Below, piece by piece: positions 23,681-33,960 of a stretch of 64,000 nucleotides of DNA (the first letter of the stretch is position 1; each line of letters starts with the position of its first letter). Below the pieces are notes generated by a model. The model searched no databases. It saw only the letters and a program-made list of their open reading frames with translations, and had not been told where the DNA came from. The translations under genes were made by a program, and so were the position numbers. Origin of the DNA: Ceratothoa steindachneri (lineage: Eukaryota; Arthropoda; Malacostraca; Isopoda; Cymothoidae); contig OZ018324.1 of NCBI GenBank assembly GCA_963969495.1, forward strand, positions 140,240,355-140,304,354. Reading direction: 5' to 3'.

Positions 23681-25440
23681 TGCCCGTCAGATAAATTGAG
23701 ATTATCAACTTTGTTGATGATGATTGATTCCGCAATTCTCCTCTCAATATAATTGTTTAATATATAAAAAAATATTGCATGGTTAAAATCAATTCTATTA
23801 TCGTGCGTTTGCATTTGCGTAAAGAGACCTGAAGAATTCCTACACCTTCCGATATCAGCTAAATGTTCTTTCATCCCCTTAGTAAAGTGGCCTGACTCTC
23901 CGATGTATGTTAAGTTGCAATTATAGCATGGTATACTGTAATCTCCAGCATCAAAATTGATTTGGGCGCAGTCTAGTCAAGGATTTTCGAATAGTTTAAA
24001 ATTTTTAAACGTAATATTTATGTTATTTCTTTTCACATATGATTTTAGAAGAGCCAAGGCTGGAGCATATGGGAAACTAATACATTTTTTAAAATCATCC
24101 CTTCGTAGTGTAATGGTGGCATAGAAGTTTTTCTATGCTTTTGAATGGCATCTATTTATGAGGTGAATCGGTGAAGGTGGTTAATTTCTTCCTGAAGGAA
24201 GATTGGGTGCATGTTCTATAGGCTCGGAGAAAGAGGGAAGAGATAACAGATATCTTAACAGATTTATCATGTAGTGAGAAAACATGTATTTACGCATTTG
24301 AATTTGTAAACTTTCGATAGACTGAGCACGGAATATAATTTTTTAAACGGTAGATATTTACGTCTAAATACGGTAGAGAATTATTCTGTTTCTATTCTAC
24401 TTGGAATTTTATCGGTGGTTGTAACGAATTCACGTGGTTGAAAAATTTACTGACATTGTTGTTGTCTATGGGCCATGCCAACACGATGTCGTCTACATAT
24501 CGGAAACAGATAAGAGGTTGGGGATGGATCATAGAAAGGAGGGTCATTTCCTAGTTTTCCAAAAATAGATTGCCATATTTTTGGCGGAAAAAGTTATATT
24601 CAGTTGAAAATACATTATTCGTTACACTTAAGCTCACTAATTTAATAATTTTAGGGATTGGTAAAGTAGTGTTAATATCTAAGTTGTGAAGAAATTTCGA
24701 TAAAACTCAAGCGCTTCATCGACCTGGTATTTGGTATACAAACTATTTACGTCAAAGTTCAAAACTTTTTTACCAATGAGGACATGATTGGGCGTAATGG
24801 GATATCTTGTTTATGGGTTTTTTGTAACCCGTAGATGTAGGGAGGGAAGGGGTTGATTGTTTTAAATATTTAGGTTATTTCAGGTTTGGAACCTAAGATT
24901 TTTCGAATGGCATCATTAAAGGATATCGTTTTGTTGTTCAGAGGATTAGAATTTAAAATTTCATAGGTAGTGTTGTCACTTAAGAGATTATTTAATTTGT
25001 GCGCATATTTAATTTTATTCATTACAATAATTTGGTTAGTTTTATCGGATTTTGTTATCACTATGTTTTGGTGTTTCTGTAAAAGTTTTAAAGCGTTAAG
25101 TAACCTTTTGGGTATTTTTGATATTTCACATTAGCATTCAAATTAAAAACATCGCAAATATAAACAATGAGAAATTCACTATTAATTTCCAGATGTTCAC
25201 TACCGTTACTAAGGGACGCTAATTGTTGTAAGTTTAATGAATCCTGATGAGAAAATGAGAACGAAAGTCCATATCCAAGAATAATTTGTTCATCGTATGT
25301 TAATTCACGAAAAGAGAGATTCAGGATGTTTTTCTCAGAGATGATGAGGTGCACCATGGGCTTTTCTTGAAGAGAAGGTCAAGTTTCTTGTTTAGTTTGG
25401 GAGATTTTCTAACGGAGGCGTGGTGGAGATGGTTTTGGCT
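23640..25440 (-). pseudogene. Penelope-like element with reverse transcriptase and GIY-YIG domains
   Basis: This is the fullest PLE in the window. The minus strand starts near 25357 with LSFRELTYDEQIILGYGLSF, then VITKSDKTNQIIVMNKIKY (near 25062-25002) and LLSDNTTYEIL. The palm reads FFRQKYGNLFLEN (near 24590-24552) and LICFRYVDDIVLAWP with an intact YVDD at 24500-24489. The C-terminal GIY-YIG endonuclease is clear: YSIPCYNCNLTYIGESGHF (near 23937-23880), TKGMKEHLADIGRC, and the His/Asn block THDNRIDFNHA, running to about 23650. Stops and shifts lie between the blocks, so the copy is inactive although both catalytic motifs survive. It lies directly upstream of a Jockey-like LINE in the same orientation. 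Confidence 0.88.
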
Positions 25441-27765
25441 TAGACATGTGTAACTTAAAAACAGTTTTGAATGATTCCAAGGAAAGACATAATTCAAGAG
25501 AAATTTTGGTCCATTACCTAGGAGCTACTTATGGTTTAATTCTAATTATATATACACTAATATGTATGTGGCATAGGATCTTAATGAAGATGTCCTTCCA
25601 CTTACCTTACCTACCTCTTTTGGTCAGGAAATGTGAGAAATCTAACTTTTAATGTTGAAAAATAGATACGACGTCGAACATTCAAAATGGGGAAGTAGGA
25701 AGACAATAATATTTCCATAAAAAATACTGAAATATCTTACTAGTCTAAAATCATATCAACATGCAATGATTCGTCATTTATTATCTAGTTAGTTACTGAC
25801 TAGGTCCAGTCTGATTTTAAAAGTGTCAAGTGAAATATTTCACAGGTGTACTCAGGATTGCAGATGTTAACAATTCTAGATGAAACTTGGCGAAATATAA
25901 CGTGCTAATTTTTTTTTGTGAAGAAAGCAAGGCAGAATATTCTATACAATAACTTTTTAATATCCTCTAATAATAATAAAAAGGTTAATAATAATAACCA
26001 GCGTCATCGCCTCTAAGGCACTTAAAATCACTATTTCTTTTTAATATAACGATTTGTACTTCAAACACCCAAAGAAACAAGCTATAAAACTGCCAATGGA
26101 CTTTTATTACTATAAAATGAAAGAACACCCCTCGTCAAACTGACTGAACAATAATGCGTTTATGTATTTTGAGTATGGAGCAGTTAAGCAGTTGAGGAAC
26201 ATTCCTGGCGAGCTTGCATCGCAAATAAGATGAAATGCTTCAACTAAAGATAGATCAACAGAACCTACGCAATTTTAGGCCTAGAAAGTTAAATAATTGC
26301 ACTTAAACAACAAGCAAATAGAACAAAAATATTGGAGTATCTTAATACGCCTAATTCATAAAGCATCAATCAACACGAGAGAACAACTAGAATAGCACTA
26401 CTCAACTGGCCCTATAATAGACGAAGCAAAATATAATCTTGACGTGTAACTAGCGTGACCATGACATCAAAATGATGAAGCTAGGATCATATGCAAAGGT
26501 AATCAACGTTATGATAGAACGAAATGGGTTCGAAATAATTCACTTATCCTCAAATCCGCTTTCACTTTGAATGTTCAACATGAAAGTGAACTCTTCCCTT
26601 TAATGCCAAAATAACCAATAATAAAAGGTAACCGAGCAAAGAACAAGGATTTGGAGAAAGAAACATAAAAAAGGGGGACCAGAATAAGGATAAGTGTGAA
26701 TCTAAGAACAATAAATACAACACTAAAGAACATAGTGACTCCCTCGAAATCTCAATTGAGCAAGAATTAGAGGAGAAGGAAGAACACGCGAGCACTCATT
26801 AAGCTTATTATGGCTGTGAATACTCAATAATGAGTACAAAAAACTAAAAAATTTAACAAGCATTGGTTAAAATAGAAATTAAAATAAAAAATTCAAGAAA
26901 TGGTTAGAGAATAACCCAGTAGACCGTCATCCCCTTTGAGGAAGACTTCCAAAAGAAAGGCGAAGAGTAGGACGAACTGCACTTCAAGCTCGTCATCTCG
27001 GAATAGTCTCTAACCTCACAAGATAAAAGAATAAGTAGAGTTTTCCATCTTTAGATAAATATCGCTAATATCTTTCTGATAATAGCGATATAATGAAAGT
27101 TTGGAGCTATAAAGTCATCGCCATCAAGAAATAAATTCTGTGTAAACAAACTTTAATATTTTGAACAATCATATCTCACCTTATAATTTGAAATAGATGT
27201 AAAAATACCATCATGCGCACTGGATTCCAACCAGCTAGGTGAATTCCTATACACCTCCTTCATCTCATAAGTTTCTTCAGTAAAAGGAAGCCATCAATCC
27301 TAATATACGACGCTAACGGAGAATTCCAAGAATCTGAATATAGACCACCTAAGAACGGAATAGGAAAGAACTTAGACCTCATGCTCTAGAGAAATATCAC
27401 CCAAAGGATAAGTCCTGATTATCCTACCTACATCATTTAAAATATGTCTTGCATACACGAGGAATTCTTTTAACTACTTTAAAGAATCTATTTATCATCT
27501 CGAATAGCGATCATCTGTGTACACTCTTAAAAATCATTGTGAAACATATTCCTATCCCGCAAACGCCCAGGAAGAAATTCCAACAAAATTACTGAGACAT
27601 ATACAGGTCTAAACTGCGGATGTATGCTCTTTATAACCTTGAAAAGGCAACGTTGCCTGAGACTAAAAAAGATTCTGTTCGTTCGACAGCGTATAGAGAA
27701 TTTCCCTAATCGAGATTTAATTAAATAAGAAAGAAAAGTAAAGCAGTCAAAGACAAGAGGTTATG
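25441..27765. other. AT-rich stretch, no recognised gene
   Basis: About 2.3 kb with A-rich plus-strand text. A lysine- and glutamate-rich frame near 26650-26800 (KNKDKCESKNNKYNTKEHS) could be part of a LINE ORF1, but there is no diagnostic motif. Confidence 0.4.
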
Positions 27766-27767
27766 TA

Positions 27768-29069
27768 CGTAGGTGAGTCAAAAAGTTCTCAGACAAATGC
27801 CAGATTATTGAAATGTTCGATTTTGTACAAGTAAATACAGGGTCAAACACGACTTTCATGTTTTCTGAACAATTCCTACAAAATTCGTCATTCAATTTGT
27901 CGAGACTCTTTGTATTAGATGTGCTTCAAAAAAGTTACTTTTTTGAACCCATAAAATGGCAAATTTTGAGATAAGAGCGAACATTAAATTCCTGACTAAA
28001 CTTGATTGGAAGCCTGTTAAGATTATTGACGCTCTACAACAGGTTTATGGTGACTCTTCGCCATGTAGAGCGGTAGTTTACGACTGGATTAAGCGCTTCA
28101 AGGGGGGCAGAGAAGAAGTTGAAGATGATCCACGTGAAGGGAGACCCTCCACCTCCATTAACCCAGAAAATGTCGAGCTTGTGAGGAATCTAGTGGATAA
28201 AGATCGCCGTATTACTATTGATGAAGTTGCCAATGCATGTGAAATCTCTCATGGCTCAGCATTTGGAATTCTAACTGAAAATCTTGGCCTGAGCAAGCTT
28301 TCAGCACGTTGGGTCCCAAAAGCGTTGCGAGAAGACCAGCTGAATCATAGGGCCAACCTTTCTTTGGCTATTTTGACCAAGATTGAAGCAAACGAGGATA
28401 GTTTTTTTGAGCGCCTCGTAACGGGAGATGAAACTTGGGTGTATCAGTTCGATCCTGAAAGTAAAAATCAATCAAAAGAGTGGCACCCAAGGGGGGCAGC
28501 AGGGCCTATCAAGTTCAAGACAGAGAGGTCCGTTAAGAAGATAATGGCTACAGTTTTTTGGGATTCGGAGGGAATTATTTTAATAGACTTCTTAGAAGGA
28601 CAAAAAACTGTTACATCCAGCTATTACGAAGGAGTTTTAAGGAAGCTGAAAACTTCAATAGCCAAAAAACGACGAGGAAAGCTCCACAAGCAAATCTTGT
28701 TCCACCATGACAATGCCCCTGCACATTCGTCCAAAGCTGTGAGATCTCAGCTACGGGAATTTCGATGGGAAACTCTTGCTCATCTCCCTTATAGCCCTGA
28801 TTTAGCACCCTCTGACTTTTTTCTGTTTCCAAATTTAAAGGGACACCTAAAAGGAACCCGGTTTCAATCATTAGATGAAGCAAAAAAGCAGGTCATTACT
28901 TGGTGCCAGAGACAACCCCGTGAATTCTACAAAGATGGTCTTTACCGTTGGATTCATAGATTAAGAAAGTGTATAGATGTTAATGGAGCTTATGTAGAAA
29001 AATGATTACAGTATTATTACAAATAAAAATTTTATGCCATTTATCTGAGAACTTTTTGACTCCCCCTCG
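27768..29069 (+). mobile_element. Complete mariner transposon
   Basis: The ends are inverted repeats of about 32 bases: the left starts CGTAGGTGAGTCAAAAAGTT and the right, read backwards, starts CGAGGGGGAGTCAAAAAGTT. They differ at four of the first 32 positions. TA flanks both sides (27766-27767 and 29070-29071), the standard mariner target duplication. The 1302 bp length is typical of the family. It encloses a single intact transposase gene and nothing else. Confidence 0.95.
27956..29005 (+). CDS. Mariner transposase, intact
   Basis: A 349-codon frame from ATG to TGA, the normal length for mariner. Residues 1-60 hold the first helix-turn-helix (FLTKLDWKPVKIIDALQQVY, VVYDWIKRFKGGREEVEDDP), then GRPSTS and a second helix-turn-helix (RRITIDEVANACEISHGSAF). 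WVPKALREDQ matches the conserved WVP linker. The DDE-type catalytic core has all three acids: Asp in TGDETWVYQFDP (about residue 156), Asp in FHHDNAPAHS, and Asp in YSPDLAPSDFFLF, with 34 residues between the last two, the mariner DD34D signature. The protein binds the inverted repeats and does cut-and-paste transposition in the nucleus. No stop or frameshift is present, and this is the only long intact gene in the window. Confidence 0.97.
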   Translation: MANFEIRANIKFLTKLDWKPVKIIDALQQVYGDSSPCRAVVYDWIKRFKGGREEVEDDPREGRPSTSINPENVELVRNLVDKDRRITIDEVANACEISHGSAFGILTENLGLSKLSARWVPKALREDQLNHRANLSLAILTKIEANEDSFFERLVTGDETWVYQFDPESKNQSKEWHPRGAAGPIKFKTERSVKKIMATVFWDSEGIILIDFLEGQKTVTSSYYEGVLRKLKTSIAKKRRGKLHKQILFHHDNAPAHSSKAVRSQLREFRWETLAHLPYSPDLAPSDFFLFPNLKGHLKGTRFQSLDEAKKQVITWCQRQPREFYKDGLYRWIHRLRKCIDVNGAYVEK

Positions 29070-29071
29070 TA

Positions 29072-30214
29072 TGTATGTATGTATTGAATGCATACTGAGG
29101 AAGAGAACAATGAACTTTACCTATAAACTAGAGAACTAAAACCTTAGAGAAATTAACATTTCTAAGGTCTAAAGAAGAAACTCGAGACAAGAAAACAGTT
29201 AGACCAATTAGATTCACCTAAGGAAAAATGGAAAATGATTAATGACATGGTTGGGAAATCGAGCTAAAAGAAGAAAATTTTCTTCCTATTGAAGAAGCGA
29301 GAGAGTTCGAAAAATGGTTCAGGCTAAAATGAGGGAATATTTTCAGTATAGGCTTTGAAAAAAATGGGAAAGTGACAGACCATAAAGAAAGAATTATTGA
29401 ATAATTTAACAATGGTATAGAGGGAGGTATGCTTAGCATTAAGTAAAACCCCACGAGACAACAACTAAAACTAAGTATAAATGTAGCTGAAATATAAGAT
29501 ACTATCCACTAGCCATGTTTAGGTATTTAAACGCCAAACCCAATATGATTGAAGGAATAAAAAATCCTGGATGCGAGCGAGAGCACTGTTACTTTTGCGT
29601 CAGTTTCAAAATAGCAGAAATCAAATTTATACCAGAACCTTTAAACTATCGAAACCGAGTTGAAAACTTTCACCCAAGATCCCTATTGAAAATGCTGGAC
29701 ATAGTATTTGTGATCCTAACCCAGATATAAATAAAATATCTTAAAAACATAAATCTTCACCACTAAATGATTTCACCTTTAGGGTTAATAGGCGAGTTCA
29801 CCTGCTAATAGCAGCGAGGAAGGGATAGAGTGGTAATACTTAATTCCTTTCATCCTAACACAAGTTAATCTGACCGATGACACGGTCTGAGAAGTTATAG
29901 TGACCCAGAGCAAGGCATCCCGTTATTGAACTAGAAAAGGGAGCCGGTTAGGGGTCACGAGCCTGAAAGTAACTACGAAAGGCCTATAGGGCTAAGAAGC
30001 TATTTATACAGAATGGTCGGAATTGTGCACCCATTGTAAATCAAGTGATTTAGATATATGATAAATAGGAGAATTAATTCTACTAGTTTATATAGATAGA
30101 ATCCTTGCATGTGATGCTTTTAGTGGCGTGCAACTCTACATCTCACTATGTCGGTCGGTCATTTGACCGGTTGGTCTGTTTTTTAGGGGGGTTTTTGGTA
30201 CTAACATTGTAATT
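29072..30214. other. No recognised gene; possible retrotransposon 3' tail
   Basis: The frame at 29515-29730 (71 codons) has a CEREHCYFCVSF cysteine cluster but no clear family. The 29780-30040 segment is less AT-rich than its surroundings and could be an untranslated tail of some retroelement; I do not recognise it. Confidence 0.35.
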
Positions 30215-30600
30215 TTTCTGGTGATTCTAAAGGAATTTCGAACCCTTATGTTGTTTTACATTCATTTTTTAATTATATAATTGCCAAGGTCTTTCTAAGT
30301 TTAGCCGAGGAATGATTTTGTTTTGGCCATATCATCATAACTATTCGTCCGATTCAAACGGAATTTGAAATCCGTTTGTTGTTTTACATTTTCATTCGAA
30401 TAATTGAAGTTTAAAAGTCCTTCCTAAGTTAACTGGGAAATTATTTACCAATAAAATCATAACTGTTAGGCCGATTCTAATGAAATTTGATACCCTGTTG
30501 TTTTGTATTCTCTTTCGATGATATAATTGTCAAGGTCGTGCCTAGGTTAGTCTGAGAATTATTAAAGGTTTCACAGGTCGCAACGTCATAAACCATAATA
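30215..30600. repeat. Three diverged tandem units of about 125 bases
   Basis: The units restart at GATTCTAAAGGAATTTCGAA (30223), GATTCAAACGGAATTTGAAA (30351) and GATTCTAATGAAATTTGATA (30473), periods of 128 and 122 bases. Each unit contains a TGTTGTTTT motif, a TAATTG motif, a TCCTAAGTT-like motif and ATCATAACT. The third unit leads into a unique tail and a hairpin (30660-30681). Confidence 0.85.
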
Positions 30601-30659
30601 AGTGAGAGCAGGCGACTTTGGGCATCAGACCTTGTTTAAAAGAGCCCCTTTCAATCGCG

Positions 30660-30681
30660 GTGAGCACACTCATGTGCTCAC
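30660..30681. other. Perfect hairpin beside the tandem units
   Basis: GTGAGCACA, a four-base loop CTCA, then TGTGCTCAC gives a nine-pair perfect stem. It directly follows the tandem-unit element. Helitron-related elements often combine internal tandem repeats with a terminal hairpin, but the usual CTRR end is not obvious here. Confidence 0.7.
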
Positions 30682-31329
30682 TTCACTCAAACTCATAACG
30701 AGGAGAAGAATACACAAAACCCATTTCGCCCAACAGATTTTCTTGAATTTAGGCTTTACCATCATATAGCAATTATAAACTCTACCACGATTTACATTCA
30801 TCTGCCAACGAAAATAAAGATGTCGATCAAATACGCTCCTCGGCAGGCAACATAATAATAAAACAAAAATTCTCAAATGTTTTAATATCTCTACAGATTA
30901 GTAACAACCGAATTGTCATTTGCTGAAATATCGATAGATAGATAGGTGAACAAAATCACGAAGAGACAAAAAGAATAAAAACAAAAATCGATAATAGAAG
31001 AATGAAAATTTAGAAATTAAATATAAGAAAAATAAATAAAAACACATGTAAAAAGAAAAAAGCAATATATGGAAACCTTTTCAGAAGAAACGAGCTATCG
31101 TGAGACCAATCTCAGATCACTGGAAAGATTTAGAAGAAAATTTAAAATATGGAACTACATCATAATTTCTCCTGACACATCAGGTGTAAGATCCCTTTAG
31201 GCTGCAATAGCAGTAAGTAAAGAACTACAATAAAGAACAATATAAGGATTCGAAATAACATATCCAGCAATAGAATTAAAAACCAGATAACAAACATAAT
31301 AATAACTACAGGATATCAACCACAGATGC

Positions 31330-32510
31330 GCTCTCTAAATACCAGTACTTAAGTTTACAAACCTATATAAAAATAGAATGCCGGTCATCTTTATGGGCGA
31401 TTTAAATGTCCATTGCGCTGAATCTAGGAATGAAATCAAAGTATTAATAAATCGAGAAATATTACAGCATTTGTGACATAACTTCCAAAAATACATAGTA
31501 TGACAATTTGCAAAAAGCCTGATATCCTTGTAACTATCTTCCTTTCATCTTTTACATGGAAGTATTAAACATTTCTTGTAGTGACCAAATAGTAAATTAA
31601 TGTAGATAAATAAACAACATATCCAGGTAATAATCAAGGAATGAAAACCCTATTACAGAAGGGATTAAGCGAAATATAAAGGAAAACTTTCTAGCCCCGT
31701 ATCCAATCCTTTACTAGATATGATTTTAGAAGAGATCGACAAACAACTGCACTGATTAAGAGAAGAAAGAAAAAGGCAGATGAAGAATCAATCTCTACAA
31801 ATTCATATTGGTGTTTACAGCTATTTAGATGGTCCCAGGAAATGATAAGGAAAATATAGGAAAATTTGGAGCAACAAGAAATACATATTTGCTCATGGGA
31901 AAATATAAATAAAATTAATTACTTTAAACTTGGGGAAACAGAGAGAAGAAGGTGACCAACTCATCGGAATTATATCGAGAAAACAGATGAAAAGGCATCC
32001 CATAAAGAATTATTGATGTACATACATACATAGAATAAAACAAAATCCTGGGAATGAATAGATGAAAATATAGGACTCAGGGAAATTTTATAGAATAGAA
32101 AGAGGAAATTTAGATATTATTTAAACTAGAATAGAAAGATGTATTTAATATAAATTAAACAATGTTCATTTAGAATTTTAAAGTTATATAAGAGATGAAC
32201 TCAGGAAATATTAAAAACAACATAACTTTGCAATAAAAGAAACTTGTAAAATTTTAAACAAATACTCCTTGCAAATGAATTTAAAAAAGCTAAACCATTT
32301 CCGTCATCGAAGAAGGGAAAACTCAATGCCAGTTAGTAATCTATCGCTTATCTTGCGCTTAGATTTTATCGGGAATATATTTGAGAAAATACACAATAAC
32401 GGTCTGACAAAGCATATACAGGATAACTTTCTTCAGAACAACTGCCAATTCGAAATTATTAAACTCAGTATACAAAGTGGGAACACAGTGTATTCTTATA
32501 ATGATCATAG
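31330..32510 (+). pseudogene. Jockey-like LINE, endonuclease to RT fragment, decayed
   Basis: A frame at about 31377-31450 reads RMPVIFMGDLNVHCAESRNE, the GD.NAH catalytic block of a LINE endonuclease. Near 31510, TICKKPDILVTIFLSSF fits the following PT...PDI block. At about 32319-32450 the open frame carries NLSLILRLDFIGNIFEKIHN and GLTKHIQDNFLQNNCQFEI, the counterpart of the YRPISLL...GKIFEKI...L..H....L...QFGF block of the reverse transcriptase. The stretch between has stops in every frame. The order is right for one LINE on the plus strand. The palm with the catalytic Asp pair is absent. Confidence 0.7.
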
Positions 32511-33179
32511 CGCGTGTGTGTTTGTATGTCTGTGTGTATGAATATTTCTGCAAGACAAATATGAAAATTGTTGTTGAAAGTGTCAGAGATTTTGTTGGTT
32601 ATGTTTGACACTGTTATGAAATAATTTTCTTTTATTGCGCAACAATTTTAAAACCCTTTTTCTCTCACACAAAGGATGCAGTAATAATAAATATGTTAGT
32701 GAAAGGAAAAAGGGAAAAAACAAGAGTGGACATCTTCTGCTGGGACATGTCCAACGCTTGAAAATTCTCGGGTGGAGCGATAGGAATTATAAAATAGTGA
32801 AATGAGAATAAAGAAAAAGGAGGAAAGAATATTATGAGAGTATATCATGGAAATAAATATATTGCTAGAGATAGACAGACACCTATGATAAAAGTTAAAG
32901 CTTAAAGCAAGACTTCCCTAATGTGACTATTTAAGTCCATCTCTCTATTCAATCCACATCACCGATAGGCTAGAATCAGTCATAAGACTTGCCTAAAATT
33001 CCAATTAGCCTATAACATAAGGCAATGAATTGTTTGTCCCTTAAGAAACGCTGGGATGTGGGCTAGAATAACTGAAGAAGTTATAAGGAGACAGTGAGTA
33101 CGAAGAATAATGGAAAATAAATAGTAATAAATTGAATTTAAAATAGTACAGGTTCATAGAAAAATCATTTATGTGGGTG
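32511..33179. other. No recognised gene
   Basis: AT-rich sequence without motif, including GT-rich GTGTGTTTGTATGTCTGTGT near 32513-32538. Confidence 0.6.
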
Positions 33180-33960
33180 TTAGCACAAGTTATGACAAGT
33201 CAGGACCTGCAGTCGCATGCTCCTGCCTCATCTATTTAAGAAGCAGTAGCTGTTTGCAGATCGTCAGTCGCAATTTTTTCAACAATGGAGAAGGTTAAGC
33301 ACCGCGCAGTGATCAAATTTTTTAGCAAGGAAGGCAAGAATGCAAAAGGTATCCATGAACGCATAGTTGCAGTATAGACCAACACCGCCCTGGAATAGGG
33401 AGTTCCACCATGGTTGTGAGTCCCTTGAAGATGACCCCCGTCCAGGACGCCCGTCAGACGTAACTAACGAAGAAATCGAGTAAGAACTGGGAATATCACA
33501 TAGAAGTGTTATCAACATCATTTACGACAATTTGGCCATGACCAAGGTCTCTGCCTGTAGGGTCCCTAGAAGCCTCACGCCCCATAGTCGACTTCAACGT
33601 CATCAAAGTCCACAAGGCCAGAGATGCACAAGCTGCCCAGCGCGAGTGCGGATTCGAGGAGATCAATCATTCCCTTTACACTCCGGGTCTGGCCCCTAAC
33701 GACTACTTTTTATTCTGCTAGCTCAAGGCTGCACGGCGTGGACGCCAGTTTGGGGAAGATGAAGATATCTAGCTCGCCATCCAGGAGTGGATTGAACAGC
33801 AGTCAGAAGATTTCTGGTTGTCGGGAATTCAAAGCCTCAGGGACAAGTGGCACAAGTGCATTGAAGTCGAGGGTAGTTATATTAAAAAATAATAAAACAC
33901 TTTTCCTCATATCTCGTTTGCTTATATCCGAATTGCAAAACTTATTGACCGCCCTTCGTA
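33180..33960 (+). mobile_element. Internally deleted mariner remnant
   Basis: The right end near 33928-33960 carries CAAAACTTATTGACCGCCCT, which looks like a mariner inverted repeat. The left repeat is not found, so the 5' end is truncated or eroded. The transposase frame is reduced to its N- and C-terminal parts. Confidence 0.75.
33284..33893 (+). pseudogene. Mariner transposase lacking the central catalytic core
   Basis: The ATG at 33284 opens MEKVKHRAVIKFFSKEGKN and AKGIHERIVAV, the DNA-binding N-terminus. LEDDPRPGRPSDV and GISHRSVINIIYDNLAMTKV follow in shifted frames. Near 33600 the sequence jumps to HKARDAQAAQRECGFEEINH, then YTPGLAPNDYFLF and the C-terminus WIEQQSEDFW..GIQSLRDKW with a stop near 33891. 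The block that should hold the first two catalytic Asp residues is gone, roughly 120 codons, while the third Asp survives in APND. It differs in sequence from the intact 27.8 kb mariner and is a separate lineage. It cannot encode an active enzyme. Confidence 0.85.

Noticed and set aside
32269..32541. A 90-codon plus frame as an independent small gene
   Set aside because: Its NLSLILRLDFIGNIFEKI part is a LINE reverse transcriptase block, so it belongs to the 31.3-32.5 kb fossil.
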